Source: Pelagibacteraceae bacterium
GTDB lineage: Bacteria; Pseudomonadota; Alphaproteobacteria; Pelagibacterales; Pelagibacteraceae
Length of the DNA stretch: 64,000 nucleotides
NCBI GenBank assembly: GCA_002704145.1
Contig: PAFH01000001.1
Location: 8,317-72,316 of the forward strand
Direction: 5' to 3'
Below are positions 19,245-29,229 of this stretch, piece by piece; the stretch's first letter is position 1, and each line of letters begins with the position of its first letter. Made by a program: the position numbers and the translations under genes. Below the pieces are notes generated by a model. It was not told where the DNA came from and made no database searches. It worked only from the letters and a program-made list of their open reading frames with translations.

Positions 19245-20383
19245 CTTGATATCCGAGACTCTCTGGAAAATTTGTAGATTAATGAAAAATAAATAATTGG
19301 AATTAGAAACAAGGGTGAAATAAAAAAAAGAATATTAATTACTTTAGAAATACCAGTGTAACGAACAATCAATTCAGAATAAAGTAAAATTAAAAAACTC
19401 ATGCTAAAAATAGTATACTTATTATAAAAAAAATGAATCCTTTTTTCATTTCTAATTATAAGAAATGAACATAAAAGGGAAATTATAGGTATATAAAAAG
19501 GAAGAACAAATCTTCTATTTAAGACAGTTTTAATTTCTTCCTCAGCACTTTTTCTACAATTAATAATCTTTTCTTTTATAGGATTTAATAAACATTTCAT
19601 TAAATTAAGCGTAGATGTTTCCTGTAGTTTTGGAAGTTTAATTGTATCAGTAGAAAGATTAGAAAGATTTATATTAAGTTGTTCAAATTTAACAATATTA
19701 TTTTTTAAACTTTCTTTTTGTGTTGAAATTATCTGACCATTAAAGAGAATTAGTTTTTTTCGATCTTGTATTACACCATTTTTAGCAACAATGGTTGTTG
19801 AATTTTTTACTGATTGGTCAGACGTTAAATTATTTAAAACATTTGATTTATCATGAATAAAAACATTAGTAATCTCATTATTCATTCTGCTTTCAACAAG
19901 AAATGTAAATCCTTTAAATGAGTCACTAAATTGCTGGACTCTAATTGTTGGTAAAAAAGAGTCAAATCCTTCCTCACTCAAAAGTAATCTAGATTTATTT
20001 AATGCTAAAGGAGTTATTAAAGTTGAGAATAACAAATAGATAAAAAGAATAATTATCGAAACGAAGAAGAATAGATTAACCAACTTCAACTTTTTTATTC
20101 CAGATGTCCATAAAATTATAAATTCATTGTCTTGATTCTTTTTTAATATAAAAATTATCAAAGATAATAAAAATGACAGAGGAATTAGTTTAGTTAAAAT
20201 ACCTAATAAATTTAAAGAAGAGTATTTGAAATAGGTTGCTGTTGAGTAGCCACTTTCGACTATTAAATCCAGAAAGTTTACAGCCCTCACTGTCCATGCT
20301 ATTATTGTCAAACCAATTAGTATAACAAAAAAGGTTTTAAGTATTTCTTTGATAAAATTTAGATAGATTTTGTTTTGTAGCAT
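19241..20383 (-). CDS. lptF: LPS export ABC transporter permease LptF
   Basis: Partner of LptG in the LPS extractor. The protein has three N-terminal helices, a periplasmic domain (ESRMNNEITNVFIHD onward) and a C-terminal membrane block preceded by LNRRFVLPFYIPIISLL. I chose the ATG at 20383 (380 residues, MLQNKIYLNF), which gives the usual short cytoplasmic N-terminus. An upstream in-frame ATG at 20443 would add 20 poorly family-like hydrophobic residues. It appears to be the first gene of the lptFG-lptD-surA-pdxA-rsmA operon. Confidence 0.9.
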   Translation of the reverse strand: MLQNKIYLNFIKEILKTFFVILIGLTIIAWTVRAVNFLDLIVESGYSTATYFKYSSLNLLGILTKLIPLSFLLSLIIFILKKNQDNEFIILWTSGIKKLKLVNLFFFVSIIILFIYLLFSTLITPLALNKSRLLLSEEGFDSFLPTIRVQQFSDSFKGFTFLVESRMNNEITNVFIHDKSNVLNNLTSDQSVKNSTTIVAKNGVIQDRKKLILFNGQIISTQKESLKNNIVKFEQLNINLSNLSTDTIKLPKLQETSTLNLMKCLLNPIKEKIINCRKSAEEEIKTVLNRRFVLPFYIPIISLLCSFLIIRNEKRIHFFYNKYTIFSMSFLILLYSELIVRYTGISKVINILFFISPLFLIPIIYFSLIYKFSRESRISR

Positions 20384-20514
20384 TGTAATTAGAAGTATTA
20401 AAATAATGTAACTTTCATCAAAACTCAACCTATGATAGTACACTATGATAAAATTACCATTGAAATCTGATATATTTGAACATATATACCTTTCAACCCT
20501 ATTTATTTATAATT

Positions 20515-21971
20515 ATGTCCATAAAAATTAACTACTTAAAAAAAATAAACTCTAAATCTTCATTTAATCAAGTCTTATTTTCTAACGATAAATTTGATGC
20601 AAATAGCTTAAAGAAATATCTTTCTAGCTCAGAGTTTTCTTACATAAACGATTTACTTAAAACTAGCGATTTAAAAAAAAATATGTTTGTTTTTGAGCTT
20701 AACTCAAAAAAAAAATAGTTTTAATTTCAATTAAAAAAGATTTAAAAAACTCTGATATAGAAAATTTAGGCGCCGAATTCTATGGGCGCGTAAACTATGG
20801 AAAAAATAGTGAGTATTTTATTAATTCTGATAGCCTAGTGGGCAAACACGAAAATTTTATTGGTCATTTTCTTCATGGACTAAAATTAAAATCTTATGAA
20901 TTCAAAAAATATAAAACAAAAAAAGAAACAAGAAATATTTCGGTAAACGTATTTGGAATTAAAAATAAACCTTCGACCCAAAATCAGATAAAATTTAAAG
21001 CTTTAGAGGAAGGAACTTTTTACGCAAGAGACTTAGTCTCAGAGCCTGGAAATATTTTACATCCTGATGAATATGCTAGAAGATTAAGTTTTCTTCGCAA
21101 AGATGGGTTAAAAGTAAATATATACGATGAAAAAAAATTAAAAAAACTTGGCATGAACGCTCTATTAGGCGTTGGTATGGGAAGTATCAGAGGATCGTAT
21201 CTTGTAACTATGGAATGGAATGGAGCAAAAAATAATTCTAAACCTTTAGCTTTTGTTGGCAAAGGAGTTACTTTTGATACAGGAGGCTATTCGTTAAAAC
21301 CAGCAAGATTTATGGAAGACATGACTTACGATATGGCTGGTTCCGCTGCGGTGGTTGGTCTAATGAAAAATTTAGCATTAAGAAAAGCAAAAATTAATGC
21401 TGTTGGTGTTGTAGGACTTGTAGAAAATATGGTTAGTGGAGTTGCCCAAAGACCTGGAGATATAGTTAAATCCTATAGTGGCAAAACTATAGAAGTATTA
21501 AACACAGATGCAGAAGGACGATTAGTTTTAGCTGATGCACTAACTTTTACTGAAAAAAAATTTAAACCAAAATTTATTGTTGATTTAGCTACTTTGACTG
21601 GTGCTATAATTGTTTGTTTAGGATCAGAATATGCTGGACTTTTTTCAAATGATGATAATTTATCCAAACAAATTTTGAATGCTGGTGATAAAGTCGAAGA
21701 GAAATTATGGAGAATGCCTCTTCATAAAAATTACGATAAACTTATGAATTCTAAAAATGCTGATGTGCAAAATATAAATTATGTTGGAGGAGCAGGATCA
21801 ACTACAGCTGCTCAATTTTTACAAAGATTTATTTTAAATAAAACTCCATGGGCACACTTAGATATTGCTGGAATGGCATTTTCAAAATATGGTGGAGCTT
21901 TAAATTCAGGAGGGGCGACAGGCTTTGGAGTGAGATTACTAAATAAATTAATAGAAGAAAATTATGAGTAA
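20515..21971 (+). pseudogene. pepA: Leucyl aminopeptidase (M17), frameshifted at an A10 run
   Basis: PepA is a hexameric di-metal aminopeptidase that trims N-terminal residues. The N-terminal domain is in one frame from the ATG at 20515, and the stop TAG at 20716 comes right after an A10 run (20706-20715). Reading continues in the next frame (IVLISIKKDL...) without loss of sequence, so one extra A would restore a 485-residue enzyme. Downstream, the catalytic domain is intact: GKGVTFDTGGYSLKP, NTDAEGRLVLADAL and the GAGSTTAAQFLQRF end. It may be an assembly or read error, a true frameshift, or rescued by slippage. The catalytic domain shows no other damage. Confidence 0.88.
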
Positions 21972-22374
21972 TATTGAACAAACCCTCTCAATAATTAAGC
22001 CTGATGCAGTTGAAAGAAATTTGATATCAGAAATAAAATCAATTTTTATTAAAAATAGTTTAAAGATATTAGATAATAAAAAAATACATATCACAAAAGA
22101 TGAAGCTTCAGAGTTTTATAAAGTTCACCAATCGAAGCCATTTTATGAGGATTTATGCAAATATCTATCGTCTGGACCTATAGTAGTAATGATTTTAGAA
22201 GGAGAAAATGCTGTTTTAGCCAATAGAAAATTGATGGGAGCAACAGATCCAAAAAAAGCAGACGAAAATACTATTAGAAAACTCTATGGAATCTCAATTG
22301 ATAAAAATTCTGTTCACGGATCAGATTCATTAGAAAACGCGAAACAAGAGATAAATTTTTTTTTTAAAAATTAG
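21964..22374 (+). CDS. ndk: Nucleoside diphosphate kinase
   Basis: Ndk balances NTP and dNTP pools by phosphate transfer through a histidine. The 136 residues show the N-terminal TLSIIKPDAVERN, the GPIVVMILEGENAV strand-helix and the active-site His in NSVHGSDS near residue 118. It overlaps the 3' end of pepA by 8 bases; holC, often found between these two genes in alphaproteobacteria, is absent here. The stop shares a 4-bp overlap with convergent purN. Confidence 0.96.
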   Translation: MSNIEQTLSIIKPDAVERNLISEIKSIFIKNSLKILDNKKIHITKDEASEFYKVHQSKPFYEDLCKYLSSGPIVVMILEGENAVLANRKLMGATDPKKADENTIRKLYGISIDKNSVHGSDSLENAKQEINFFFKN

Positions 22375-22933
22375 TTATATCTAAAAATTTTAATTAATGC
22401 CTCTGAAAATGATTTATGTTCAAGCGCTTGTGTTTTTTCTTTTAAAATTTTTTCATTATCATTTTTATTAATGTAAAAACTTTTTTGTAAAATGATCTTG
22501 CCGCTATCTAATTTTTCGTTAACATAATGTACAGTACATCCAGTTTTAATTTCATTGTTTTCAATTACTCTTTTAAAGGTATTAAGTCCTTTGAATTTAG
22601 GCAGCAAGGAGGGATGTATGTTTATAATTTTTTTTTAATATTTTTGATGAGTTTTTTAGAAATAATCTTCATGTAACCCGCAAGGCAAATAAATGAAATA
22701 TTATATTTTTTAATATTACTTATAATATCGTTTTCATAATATCTTTTTCTAGTATCTATAATAAGGTAGGGGATTGAGTTTTTTTTTGCTAGCAAAATAC
22801 CTTTAGCTTTTGGTTTGTTGGAAATGATAAGTTTAATAGTAATAGGGAAGTTACTAAATCTAGAATTATGAATAAGAGCTTTTAAATTTGAGCCCTCTCC
22901 TGAAATAAAAACACAAGTATTCTTTTTTACCAT
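22371..22933 (-). pseudogene. purN: Phosphoribosylglycinamide formyltransferase, frameshifted at an A9 run
   Basis: PurN transfers a formyl group to GAR in purine synthesis. The N-terminal half (22622-22933) has CVFISGEGSNLKAL and FICLAGYMKIISKKL. It ends at TAA just after a run of nine A on the minus strand (22628-22636). One additional A restores the frame and regenerates the exact family motif IHPSLLPKFKG at the junction, followed by GCTVHYVNEKLDSGKII, for a full 187-residue protein. So the gene is structurally complete apart from this one-base discrepancy. It overlaps purM by 7 bases. Confidence 0.88.
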
Positions 22934-23955
22934 CTTAAAGAATTATATAAATTTACCTTTTTATCATTTCTTGAAATGTAACCAATCTCGTATGGTTTAT
23001 ATTTTTTTTTGAAAAATTTTTTTATAAAATTAATATTTTTTTTATCTACAATTATACAAAATCCAATACCACAATTGAAAGTTTTAAGCATTTCAGAGTC
23101 AGAAATATCTTTTGATTTTAACCATTTAAAAATTTTTTGAGTTTTAATTTTAGATAAATCTATATTTATAGACATTTTGCTTCCAACAGATCTTTGAACA
23201 TTTTCTATTAACCCTCCTCCAGTTATATGTGCAGCAGCGTTTATCAAATTTCTGTCTGCTAATTTTAATATTTCATTTGTGTAAATCTTAGTTGGTTTTA
23301 ATAATTCCTCCTTCAATTTTTTTGTAATTTTATTTTTTTTTAAGATTGATCTTACTAAAGAATAACCATTTGAATGCACTCCATTAGACGGAATCGCCAA
23401 AATAATATTATTTATTTTGACCTTATTTTTGCCTAGTAATTTTTTTTTGGAAACAATCCCTACGCTAAAACCAGCTAGATCAAATTTATCTTTGGTATAA
23501 ATCCCAGGCATTTCAGCTGTCTCGCCTCCAATAAGTTTACAATTTGAAAGCTTGCACCCTTTAATTATTCCAGATAAAATTTTTTTAGTTTTAATTAAAT
23601 TCAACTTACCAACAGCAATATAGTCTAAAAAAAATAATGGTCTGGCTCCCTGTACTATTAAATCGTTGACACACATTGCAACTAGATCAATCCCAATAGT
23701 ATTAAATTTTTTAAACTTATTAGCTAGATCAATTTTTGTTCCAACTCCATCGGTACAAGAAACTATTAATGGATCTTTAATTTTAATTTTACTTATATCA
23801 AAAGTAGAACCAAAAGCTCCAATGTTTTCGCCATTTAATGATCTCTTCGTTTTTTTGTCACTATCTTTTGTTACTTTAGCAATGTGACTGATAAATTTAT
23901 TAGCAATAGAAATGTTTACACCACTTTTTTTGTAACTATTTTTAATTTTTTTCAT
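22927..23955 (-). CDS. purM: Phosphoribosylformylglycinamidine cyclo-ligase (AIR synthetase)
   Basis: PurM closes the imidazole ring using ATP. The 342 residues have the N-terminal YKKSGVNI, the GAFGSTFDIS region, the DGVGTKIDLA loop, MCVNDLIVQGARPLFFLDY and the glycine-rich HITGGGLIENV. It is upstream of and overlapping purN, the standard purMN pair, and diverges from the DUF2066 gene. Confidence 0.96.
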   Translation of the reverse strand: MKKIKNSYKKSGVNISIANKFISHIAKVTKDSDKKTKRSLNGENIGAFGSTFDISKIKIKDPLIVSCTDGVGTKIDLANKFKKFNTIGIDLVAMCVNDLIVQGARPLFFLDYIAVGKLNLIKTKKILSGIIKGCKLSNCKLIGGETAEMPGIYTKDKFDLAGFSVGIVSKKKLLGKNKVKINNIILAIPSNGVHSNGYSLVRSILKKNKITKKLKEELLKPTKIYTNEILKLADRNLINAAAHITGGGLIENVQRSVGSKMSINIDLSKIKTQKIFKWLKSKDISDSEMLKTFNCGIGFCIIVDKKNINFIKKFFKKKYKPYEIGYISRNDKKVNLYNSLRW

Positions 23956-23980
23956 TAATAAAAATGATAATTAGCTAAGT

Positions 23981-25021
23981 ATGAAAAATATAAAATTTAT
24001 ATTATGTATTTTAATTATTTTATTAAAAACAGGAAATGTTTTATCCGATAATAATATATTTAATGTTAATAATATTGAAATTGATAAAAAAATTTCAAAG
24101 AATAAGGAAAAAACAACCAATTTAGCTTTTCAAAAAGGTTTCAAAAAACTTGCTAGCAGACTTTTGCTTGAGGAAGATTTCAAAAAAATTTCAACCACAA
24201 ATTTAAATGAAATAAAAAAACTTATCTCTTATTATCAAGTCAAAAATATTAAAAAAAATAAAAAAGATTTAATACTTTATAATATCTTTTTTGATAAAGA
24301 TCGAATTCATGAGTTTTTTTATCAAAGAAATATATTATATTCAGATTTAATCGATACCGAAATAATTATTTTTCCTTTGTTATTTTTTGAAAAACAAATG
24401 TTTATATACTCTAAAAACTATTTTTATAAAAATTGGAATAACCAAGATGAAAAAAGCTTGATCCAATACATTTTACCAGTTGAAAATATTGAAAACATAC
24501 AAAAAATTAAACTTAATAAAAATAGAATATATAAAATAGACCTAAATGATTTTTTTAAAGAATATCAAAACTCAAATATGGTTTTTGTATCAATAGATCT
24601 TAAAGAAGATGTTGCTAAAGTTTTTTTAAATACAAAAATTGAGAATAAAAAAATGAGCAAAAATATTTTGATAACCAAGAATAATTCATCAAAAGAAGAA
24701 TTTAATAAAAATATCATATTAGAAATTAAAAAAGAACTAAGAGATTTAGTAAAGTCACAAAATTTAATTGACGTTAGAACCCCATCATTTTTAAATGCAA
24801 AAATTAAATTAGATAATAAAAAAAGTAATTTAATTGAATTTAAAGAAAGAATTGAAAAAATTGACTTGATAGATAATTTTTATGTCATAGAATTCAATAA
24901 AGATGATGTTTTAATTAAGATTAAATATCTTGGTAAAATTGATAAGATAATAAATAAGCTTAATAATCAAAAAATAAATTTACAAATGAAAAATGGCCAA
25001 TGGCAACTTAATATGATTTAA
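23981..25021 (+). CDS. DUF2066-like secreted protein
   Basis: A 346-residue protein with an N-terminal signal peptide (residues 1-22, cleavage near LSDNN). The N-terminal half has the DUF2066 pattern: an AFQKGFKKLASRLL helix, then SYYQVKNIKKNKKDLILYNIFFDKDRIHEFF. The second half is lysine/asparagine-rich and poorly conserved. The position between purM and an Hda/DnaA-like gene is also where DUF2066 proteins occur in alphaproteobacteria. Function unknown; probably periplasmic. Confidence 0.6.
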   Translation: MKNIKFILCILIILLKTGNVLSDNNIFNVNNIEIDKKISKNKEKTTNLAFQKGFKKLASRLLLEEDFKKISTTNLNEIKKLISYYQVKNIKKNKKDLILYNIFFDKDRIHEFFYQRNILYSDLIDTEIIIFPLLFFEKQMFIYSKNYFYKNWNNQDEKSLIQYILPVENIENIQKIKLNKNRIYKIDLNDFFKEYQNSNMVFVSIDLKEDVAKVFLNTKIENKKMSKNILITKNNSSKEEFNKNIILEIKKELRDLVKSQNLIDVRTPSFLNAKIKLDNKKSNLIEFKERIEKIDLIDNFYVIEFNKDDVLIKIKYLGKIDKIINKLNNQKINLQMKNGQWQLNMI

Positions 25022-25675
25022 ATGAGTCAGCTAATATTTAAATTTCCTTTTAAAACTAAATATGATGAACAAGATTTTTATGTTTCTAATAATAATTTTT
25101 CAGCATATAAATTAATTGAAAGTTGGCCAAATTGGCCTGATAAATTAGTTAATATTTAAGGTCCTAAAGGTAGCGGTAAAACTCATTTATCAAATATTTT
25201 AAAAAAGAAAATTAAAGTAACAGAAATTTTTGGCGCCAATCATGTCAAAGATGAGATTCTATCAAAATTAACAAATATTAATTGTCTTATAATTGATGAT
25301 TATAAGAATAATATTAACGAAAATTTGTTTTATTCTTTAATAAACCAATTAAAGCAAAATAATAATTATTTAGTAATAAATTCTATTCTTCCAATTAAAA
25401 CCTTTAATTTTCATTTAAAAGATTTAAAGTCTAGAATTGAAAGTATCGTAAGCTTAGGTATAGAGCTGCCAACTGATGAACTATTACAGGTGATAATTTC
25501 TAAGTATTTTTCTGATAAACAAATAGGTATAAATCCTAAAGTATCTGATTATATCATTAAAAATATTGAACGATCATACGAAAAAGTGTTTAAATTTATA
25601 AAAGAAATTGATGAATTATCTTTATCTTCTGGAAAATCGATAAATATTAATTTAATAAAAAAAGTACTTAAATAA
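25022..25675 (+). pseudogene. hda: Hda/DnaA-like regulatory ATPase with in-frame stop
   Basis: The frame from the ATG at 25022 encodes an N-terminal segment of the DnaA/Hda type (MSQLIFKFPFK, YVSNNNFSAYKLIESWPNWP). TAA interrupts it at codon 46 (25157), one codon before an intact Walker A, GPKGSGKTHL. The same frame continues to 25675 with a Walker B-like CLIIDDY, a sensor-like LKSRIES and an IIKNIERSYEKVFKFIKEID lid. Total size is 217 codons, normal for Hda, which promotes hydrolysis of DnaA-ATP. This is a point-type defect, not a homopolymer one. It overlaps aspS by one base. Confidence 0.75.
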
Positions 25676-27462
25676 TGAATAAATTTAGAACTCATAATTG
25701 TTCAGAGTTAACTGATAAAGACGTAGGCAAAATAGTTTCTTTATCTGGTTGGCTACATAGAAAAAGAGATCATGGAAATTTATTATTTATTGATTTAAGA
25801 GATCATTATGGCCTTACACAGTGTGTTATAGAAAATAAAAATAAGTTTTTCTCTTTACTTGAAAAATTAAGACCAGAATCAGTTTTAACAATTTCTGGAA
25901 AAGTAATAAAGAGAGAAAAAGGAACTGAAAATAACGATTTAACCACTGGAAGTATAGAAATTGAAATACAGTCAATTAAAGTTTTGTCGGAAGCTAGAGA
26001 ATTACCAATGCCTGTTTTTGGCGAACAAGATTATCCTGAAGATATAAGGCTTAAATATAGATTTTTAGATTTAAGAAGGGATGAAATGCATAAAAATATT
26101 ATCCTTAGATCGAAAGTTATTTCTTTTATAAGATCTGAAATGAAAAAATTGGATTTCCTAGAATATCAGACTCCAATTCTTACTTCCTCCAGTCCTGAGG
26201 GGGCAAGAGATTTTTTAGTGCCAAGCAGGTTAAATCCTGGAAAATTTTATGCTTTGCCTCAAGCGCCTCAGCAATTTAAACAATTAATTATGGTATCAGG
26301 TTTTGATAAATATTTTCAAATAGCTCCTTGTTTTAGAGATGAAGATGCGAGAGCGGATAGAAGTCCCGGAGAATTTTACCAGTTAGATTTAGAAATGGCT
26401 TTTGTTGAACAAGAGAATATATTTGAAGTAGTAGAAAAATTGATGGTTAGTTTATTCAAAAAATTCTCTTCAAAAAAAATAACCTCAAATTCATTTCCAA
26501 AAATTTCATATAACGAAGCAATGTTAAAATATGGAACGGACAAGCCTGATTTAAGAAATCCACTACAAATCTTTGATATAACAAACATTTTCACTCGTGA
26601 AGATGTAAAATTTGATATATTTAAAAAATTAGTAAAGTCTGGCTCTATTTCAAGATGTATTGTAACAAAAAATACTATTAATAAATCGAGAAGTTTTTTT
26701 GATAGTATTGATAAATGGGCTAAAGAACAGGGTGCTTCTGGATTGGCTTATTTTTCTATCGAAAAAAATGAACAAATTAGTGGCAAAGGTCCAGTTGGCA
26801 AATTTTTTAGCGAAGAGTCTCTTAAAAAAATAATGAGAGTTTGTGGAGCTGATATTGGTGATAGTATATTCCTATCTTGTGGTAAAGAAAAAGAAATTGA
26901 AAAAATTCTATCTTTGGCAAGAGATAAAATTGCTAGAGATCTAAAATTGATAAATGAAGATCAATTTGCTTTCTGTTGGATTGTTGATTATCCGATGTAT
27001 GAAATTGACGAACAAACAAAAAAGATCAAATTTAGTCATAACCCATTTTCAATGCCTCAAGGTGAAATAGGTGAGTTAGATTTTAAGAACCCTTTGAAAA
27101 TCAAAGCGTACCAGTACGATATTGTTTGTAATGGAGTAGAATTGTCCTCAGGAGCTATAAGGAACCATATTCCAGAATTAATGTATAAACTTTTTTCAGT
27201 AGCAGGATATGATAAAAAACAGGTAGAGGAAAAATTTAGTGGCATGTTAAATGCCCTTAGTTATGGGGCTCCTCCGCATGGAGGAATAGCTCCTGGGATT
27301 GATAGAATTGTAATGTTACTAGCCAATGAAAAGAATATTAGAGAGGTAACTCTTTTTCCAATGAATCAAAATGCTCAAGATTTAATGATGAAAGCACCAT
27401 CGGAAGTTGATAACAAACAACTTAAAGAATTGGGAATTAAATTAGACGGTAAAAAAGATTAG
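25675..27462 (+). CDS. aspS: Aspartyl-tRNA synthetase
   Basis: AspS charges tRNA-Asp. The 595 residues have the N-terminal OB-fold anticodon-binding domain ([25 protein letters not shown]), class II motif 1 region, motif 2 ([20 protein letters not shown]), a bacterial GAD insertion (about residues 290-410) and motif 3 ([12 protein letters not shown]). Whether it also charges tRNA-Asn cannot be judged here. Its stop shares a 4-bp overlap with the convergent neighbour. Confidence 0.97.
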   Translation: MNKFRTHNCSELTDKDVGKIVSLSGWLHRKRDHGNLLFIDLRDHYGLTQCVIENKNKFFSLLEKLRPESVLTISGKVIKREKGTENNDLTTGSIEIEIQSIKVLSEARELPMPVFGEQDYPEDIRLKYRFLDLRRDEMHKNIILRSKVISFIRSEMKKLDFLEYQTPILTSSSPEGARDFLVPSRLNPGKFYALPQAPQQFKQLIMVSGFDKYFQIAPCFRDEDARADRSPGEFYQLDLEMAFVEQENIFEVVEKLMVSLFKKFSSKKITSNSFPKISYNEAMLKYGTDKPDLRNPLQIFDITNIFTREDVKFDIFKKLVKSGSISRCIVTKNTINKSRSFFDSIDKWAKEQGASGLAYFSIEKNEQISGKGPVGKFFSEESLKKIMRVCGADIGDSIFLSCGKEKEIEKILSLARDKIARDLKLINEDQFAFCWIVDYPMYEIDEQTKKIKFSHNPFSMPQGEIGELDFKNPLKIKAYQYDIVCNGVELSSGAIRNHIPELMYKLFSVAGYDKKQVEEKFSGMLNALSYGAPPHGGIAPGIDRIVMLLANEKNIREVTLFPMNQNAQDLMMKAPSEVDNKQLKELGIKLDGKKD

Positions 27463-28280
27463 TTTTTAGATTTTAAATTTATTCTTACATCTGAGAGATC
27501 AACTAATTTTTCCTCATAATTGCTTCTTACAAAACCTTTAGAAGTTATATTTTTAACAATCTTAAGAAATTTATCATCTGTTGTATCATTTGTTAGATCT
27601 TTTGTGCTAGCTATACTAGGAGTGTGTGCTAACTCCTCTTTTCCTAAATAAGATATTGCAAGCTCTCTAAATACATAATCAAGTATAGAAGATGCACTTA
27701 AAATTCTATCATTTCCCAGTACATTACCAGAAGGCTCAAACTTAGTGTCAATAAAAGCGTCAACATACTCATCTAAAGGAACTCCATATTGAAGTCCCAA
27801 AGATATGGCTATAGCGAAATTATTCATCATGGCTTTAACTAATTCGCCTTCTTTATTTGTATCAATAAAAATTTCACCTATTTTACCATCATTATATTCA
27901 CCAGTGTGCAAATATACTTTATGATCTCCTATTTGAGCTTTTTGAATATAACCTTTTCTACGATCTGGCATTTTAAATCTAGAATTAGAAGTATTTTTAT
28001 TATTTAAGCTCTTATTAGTTTTTAATACATTTGTTTTATTAATTACTTCTTTAGAAACTGGTGTTGAAAGAAGAGATTCATCTTTTTTACTTTTTGCAGA
28101 AACAACTTTTTTGTCACCAATTTTCTTAGTTTTTCTATTGTTGAGTTTTACATCGATAACCTCAACTTCTCCGTCAGTCCTATTATCAATTTTTGATAAT
28201 TCTTTATCGTTTAAATCATTCAAAGTATGAACTGTTTTGAAAGTGCAGGTATAGTAAGTTTCTACAATAAATTTTTTCAT
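27459..28280 (-). CDS. Stand-alone NrdJ C-terminal-like (TSCPD-domain) protein
   Basis: A 273-residue protein. Residues about 100-225 closely resemble the C-terminal region of B12-dependent (class II) ribonucleotide reductase: [20 protein letters not shown], the [11 protein letters not shown] segment, [20 protein letters not shown] and [16 protein letters not shown]. Residues 45-100 are a low-complexity Lys/Ser/Asn linker. The catalytic barrel is absent and the protein has a single cysteine (Cys12, TCTF), so the usual C-terminal redox cysteine pair is missing. It may be an NrdJb-like accessory or a repurposed TSCPD domain. The function is not known. Confidence 0.75.
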   Translation of the reverse strand: MKKFIVETYYTCTFKTVHTLNDLNDKELSKIDNRTDGEVEVIDVKLNNRKTKKIGDKKVVSAKSKKDESLLSTPVSKEVINKTNVLKTNKSLNNKNTSNSRFKMPDRRKGYIQKAQIGDHKVYLHTGEYNDGKIGEIFIDTNKEGELVKAMMNNFAIAISLGLQYGVPLDEYVDAFIDTKFEPSGNVLGNDRILSASSILDYVFRELAISYLGKEELAHTPSIASTKDLTNDTTDDKFLKIVKNITSKGFVRSNYEEKLVDLSDVRINLKSKN

Positions 28281-28385
28281 TTTTTTTGAAAAGGAATCTT
28301 ATTAGTAATCTTTTATAGCAAAATTACTGAGCATCTGATATATATAATTATACACTTATTAGGTGTGTGGATTTAAAAAATATTT

Positions 28386-28736
28386 ATGATTTTAAAAATT
28401 TTTTTTACTTGGTGGAATAGGCTTACTTTCGGAACCTTTCTTAAAACATTATTTTTTGGAAAATTTGTGGGCAAAGATGAATTTGGTAATAAATACTATA
28501 CAAATAAACAAGATGAAAGATGGGTTATTTACGCAGATAATATTGAAGCTACTAAAATTTCTTCAGATTGGTATTTATGGATTCACCATACGAATGACAA
28601 AATTCCAATGCAAAATGAAAAAAAATATATTTGGCAAAAAAAACATGCAGAAAATAAAACTGGAACAATAGAGGCATACAAACCAACAAGAATAAAAAAA
28701 GAAAATAATTTAAAGAAATATGAAACCTGGAAGTAA
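28386..28736 (+). CDS. NDUFA12-like NADH:ubiquinone oxidoreductase accessory subunit
   Basis: A 116-residue protein of the NDUFA12 / B17.2 family, found in mitochondria and alphaproteobacteria. The signature is visible: TWWNRLTFGTFLKTLFFG, then GKDEFGNKYYTNK, ERWVIYAD and SSDWYLWIHHTNDKIP. It associates with the peripheral arm of complex I. It overlaps the following DUF2155 gene by 17 bases, a common alphaproteobacterial pairing. Confidence 0.92.
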   Translation: MILKIFFTWWNRLTFGTFLKTLFFGKFVGKDEFGNKYYTNKQDERWVIYADNIEATKISSDWYLWIHHTNDKIPMQNEKKYIWQKKHAENKTGTIEAYKPTRIKKENNLKKYETWK

Positions 28737-29229
28737 ATTTTTTTTATTAATAATATTTTTCATATTTTTTAATTTTTTTCACTCTCAATCTAATGAAAAA
28801 GTTTTAAGTTCACCATTAATTAACCTTAATGAATTAAAACCAAGTTTTGAAGAAGAAGAAACAATTTCTAAAGAGGAGATAAATAGTGAAAAAATTAAGA
28901 GCAAAAAAACAATTTTAAAAGAAAATAAATCATTGAGTGCAACATTTATTGGTTTAGATAAGATTACCGCGAAAACTTCAGAGATTACAATCAATTTAGG
29001 TGAGTCAAAAAAATTTGGCCCACTAGAAATTAAAGTTTTAAAATGTGGAAAATTTGAGTCAAATAATAAAACTGACAATGTTGCATACCTACAAGTGAAA
29101 GATCTTTCAGAAAGTGAAAACGAAAAAGTATTTATTTTTAACGGATGGACTTTTTCTTCTGATCCTTCACTAGCCCCATTCGACCACGCAATTTACGACC
29201 TGCAATTAGTTTATTGCACGAATGTTTAG
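28720..29229 (+). CDS. DUF2155 secreted protein
   Basis: A 169-residue protein with an N-terminal signal peptide (residues 1-24), a charged linker, and a C-terminal DUF2155 domain from about residue 75. Conserved features include GLDKITAKTSEITINLGES, FGPLEIKVLKCGK and FNGWTFSSDPSLAPFDHAIY. The two cysteines (ending in VYCTNV) could form a disulfide. Function unknown; it travels with the complex I subunit gene. Confidence 0.85.
   Translation: MKPGSKFFLLIIFFIFFNFFHSQSNEKVLSSPLINLNELKPSFEEEETISKEEINSEKIKSKKTILKENKSLSATFIGLDKITAKTSEITINLGESKKFGPLEIKVLKCGKFESNNKTDNVAYLQVKDLSESENEKVFIFNGWTFSSDPSLAPFDHAIYDLQLVYCTNV

Noticed and set aside
28321..28385. Possible small hairpin (ACAC...GTGT) between the NrdJ-like and NDUFA12 genes
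   Set aside because: Arms of only four to five pairs in AT-rich DNA, without a T run; not convincing as a terminator or operator.
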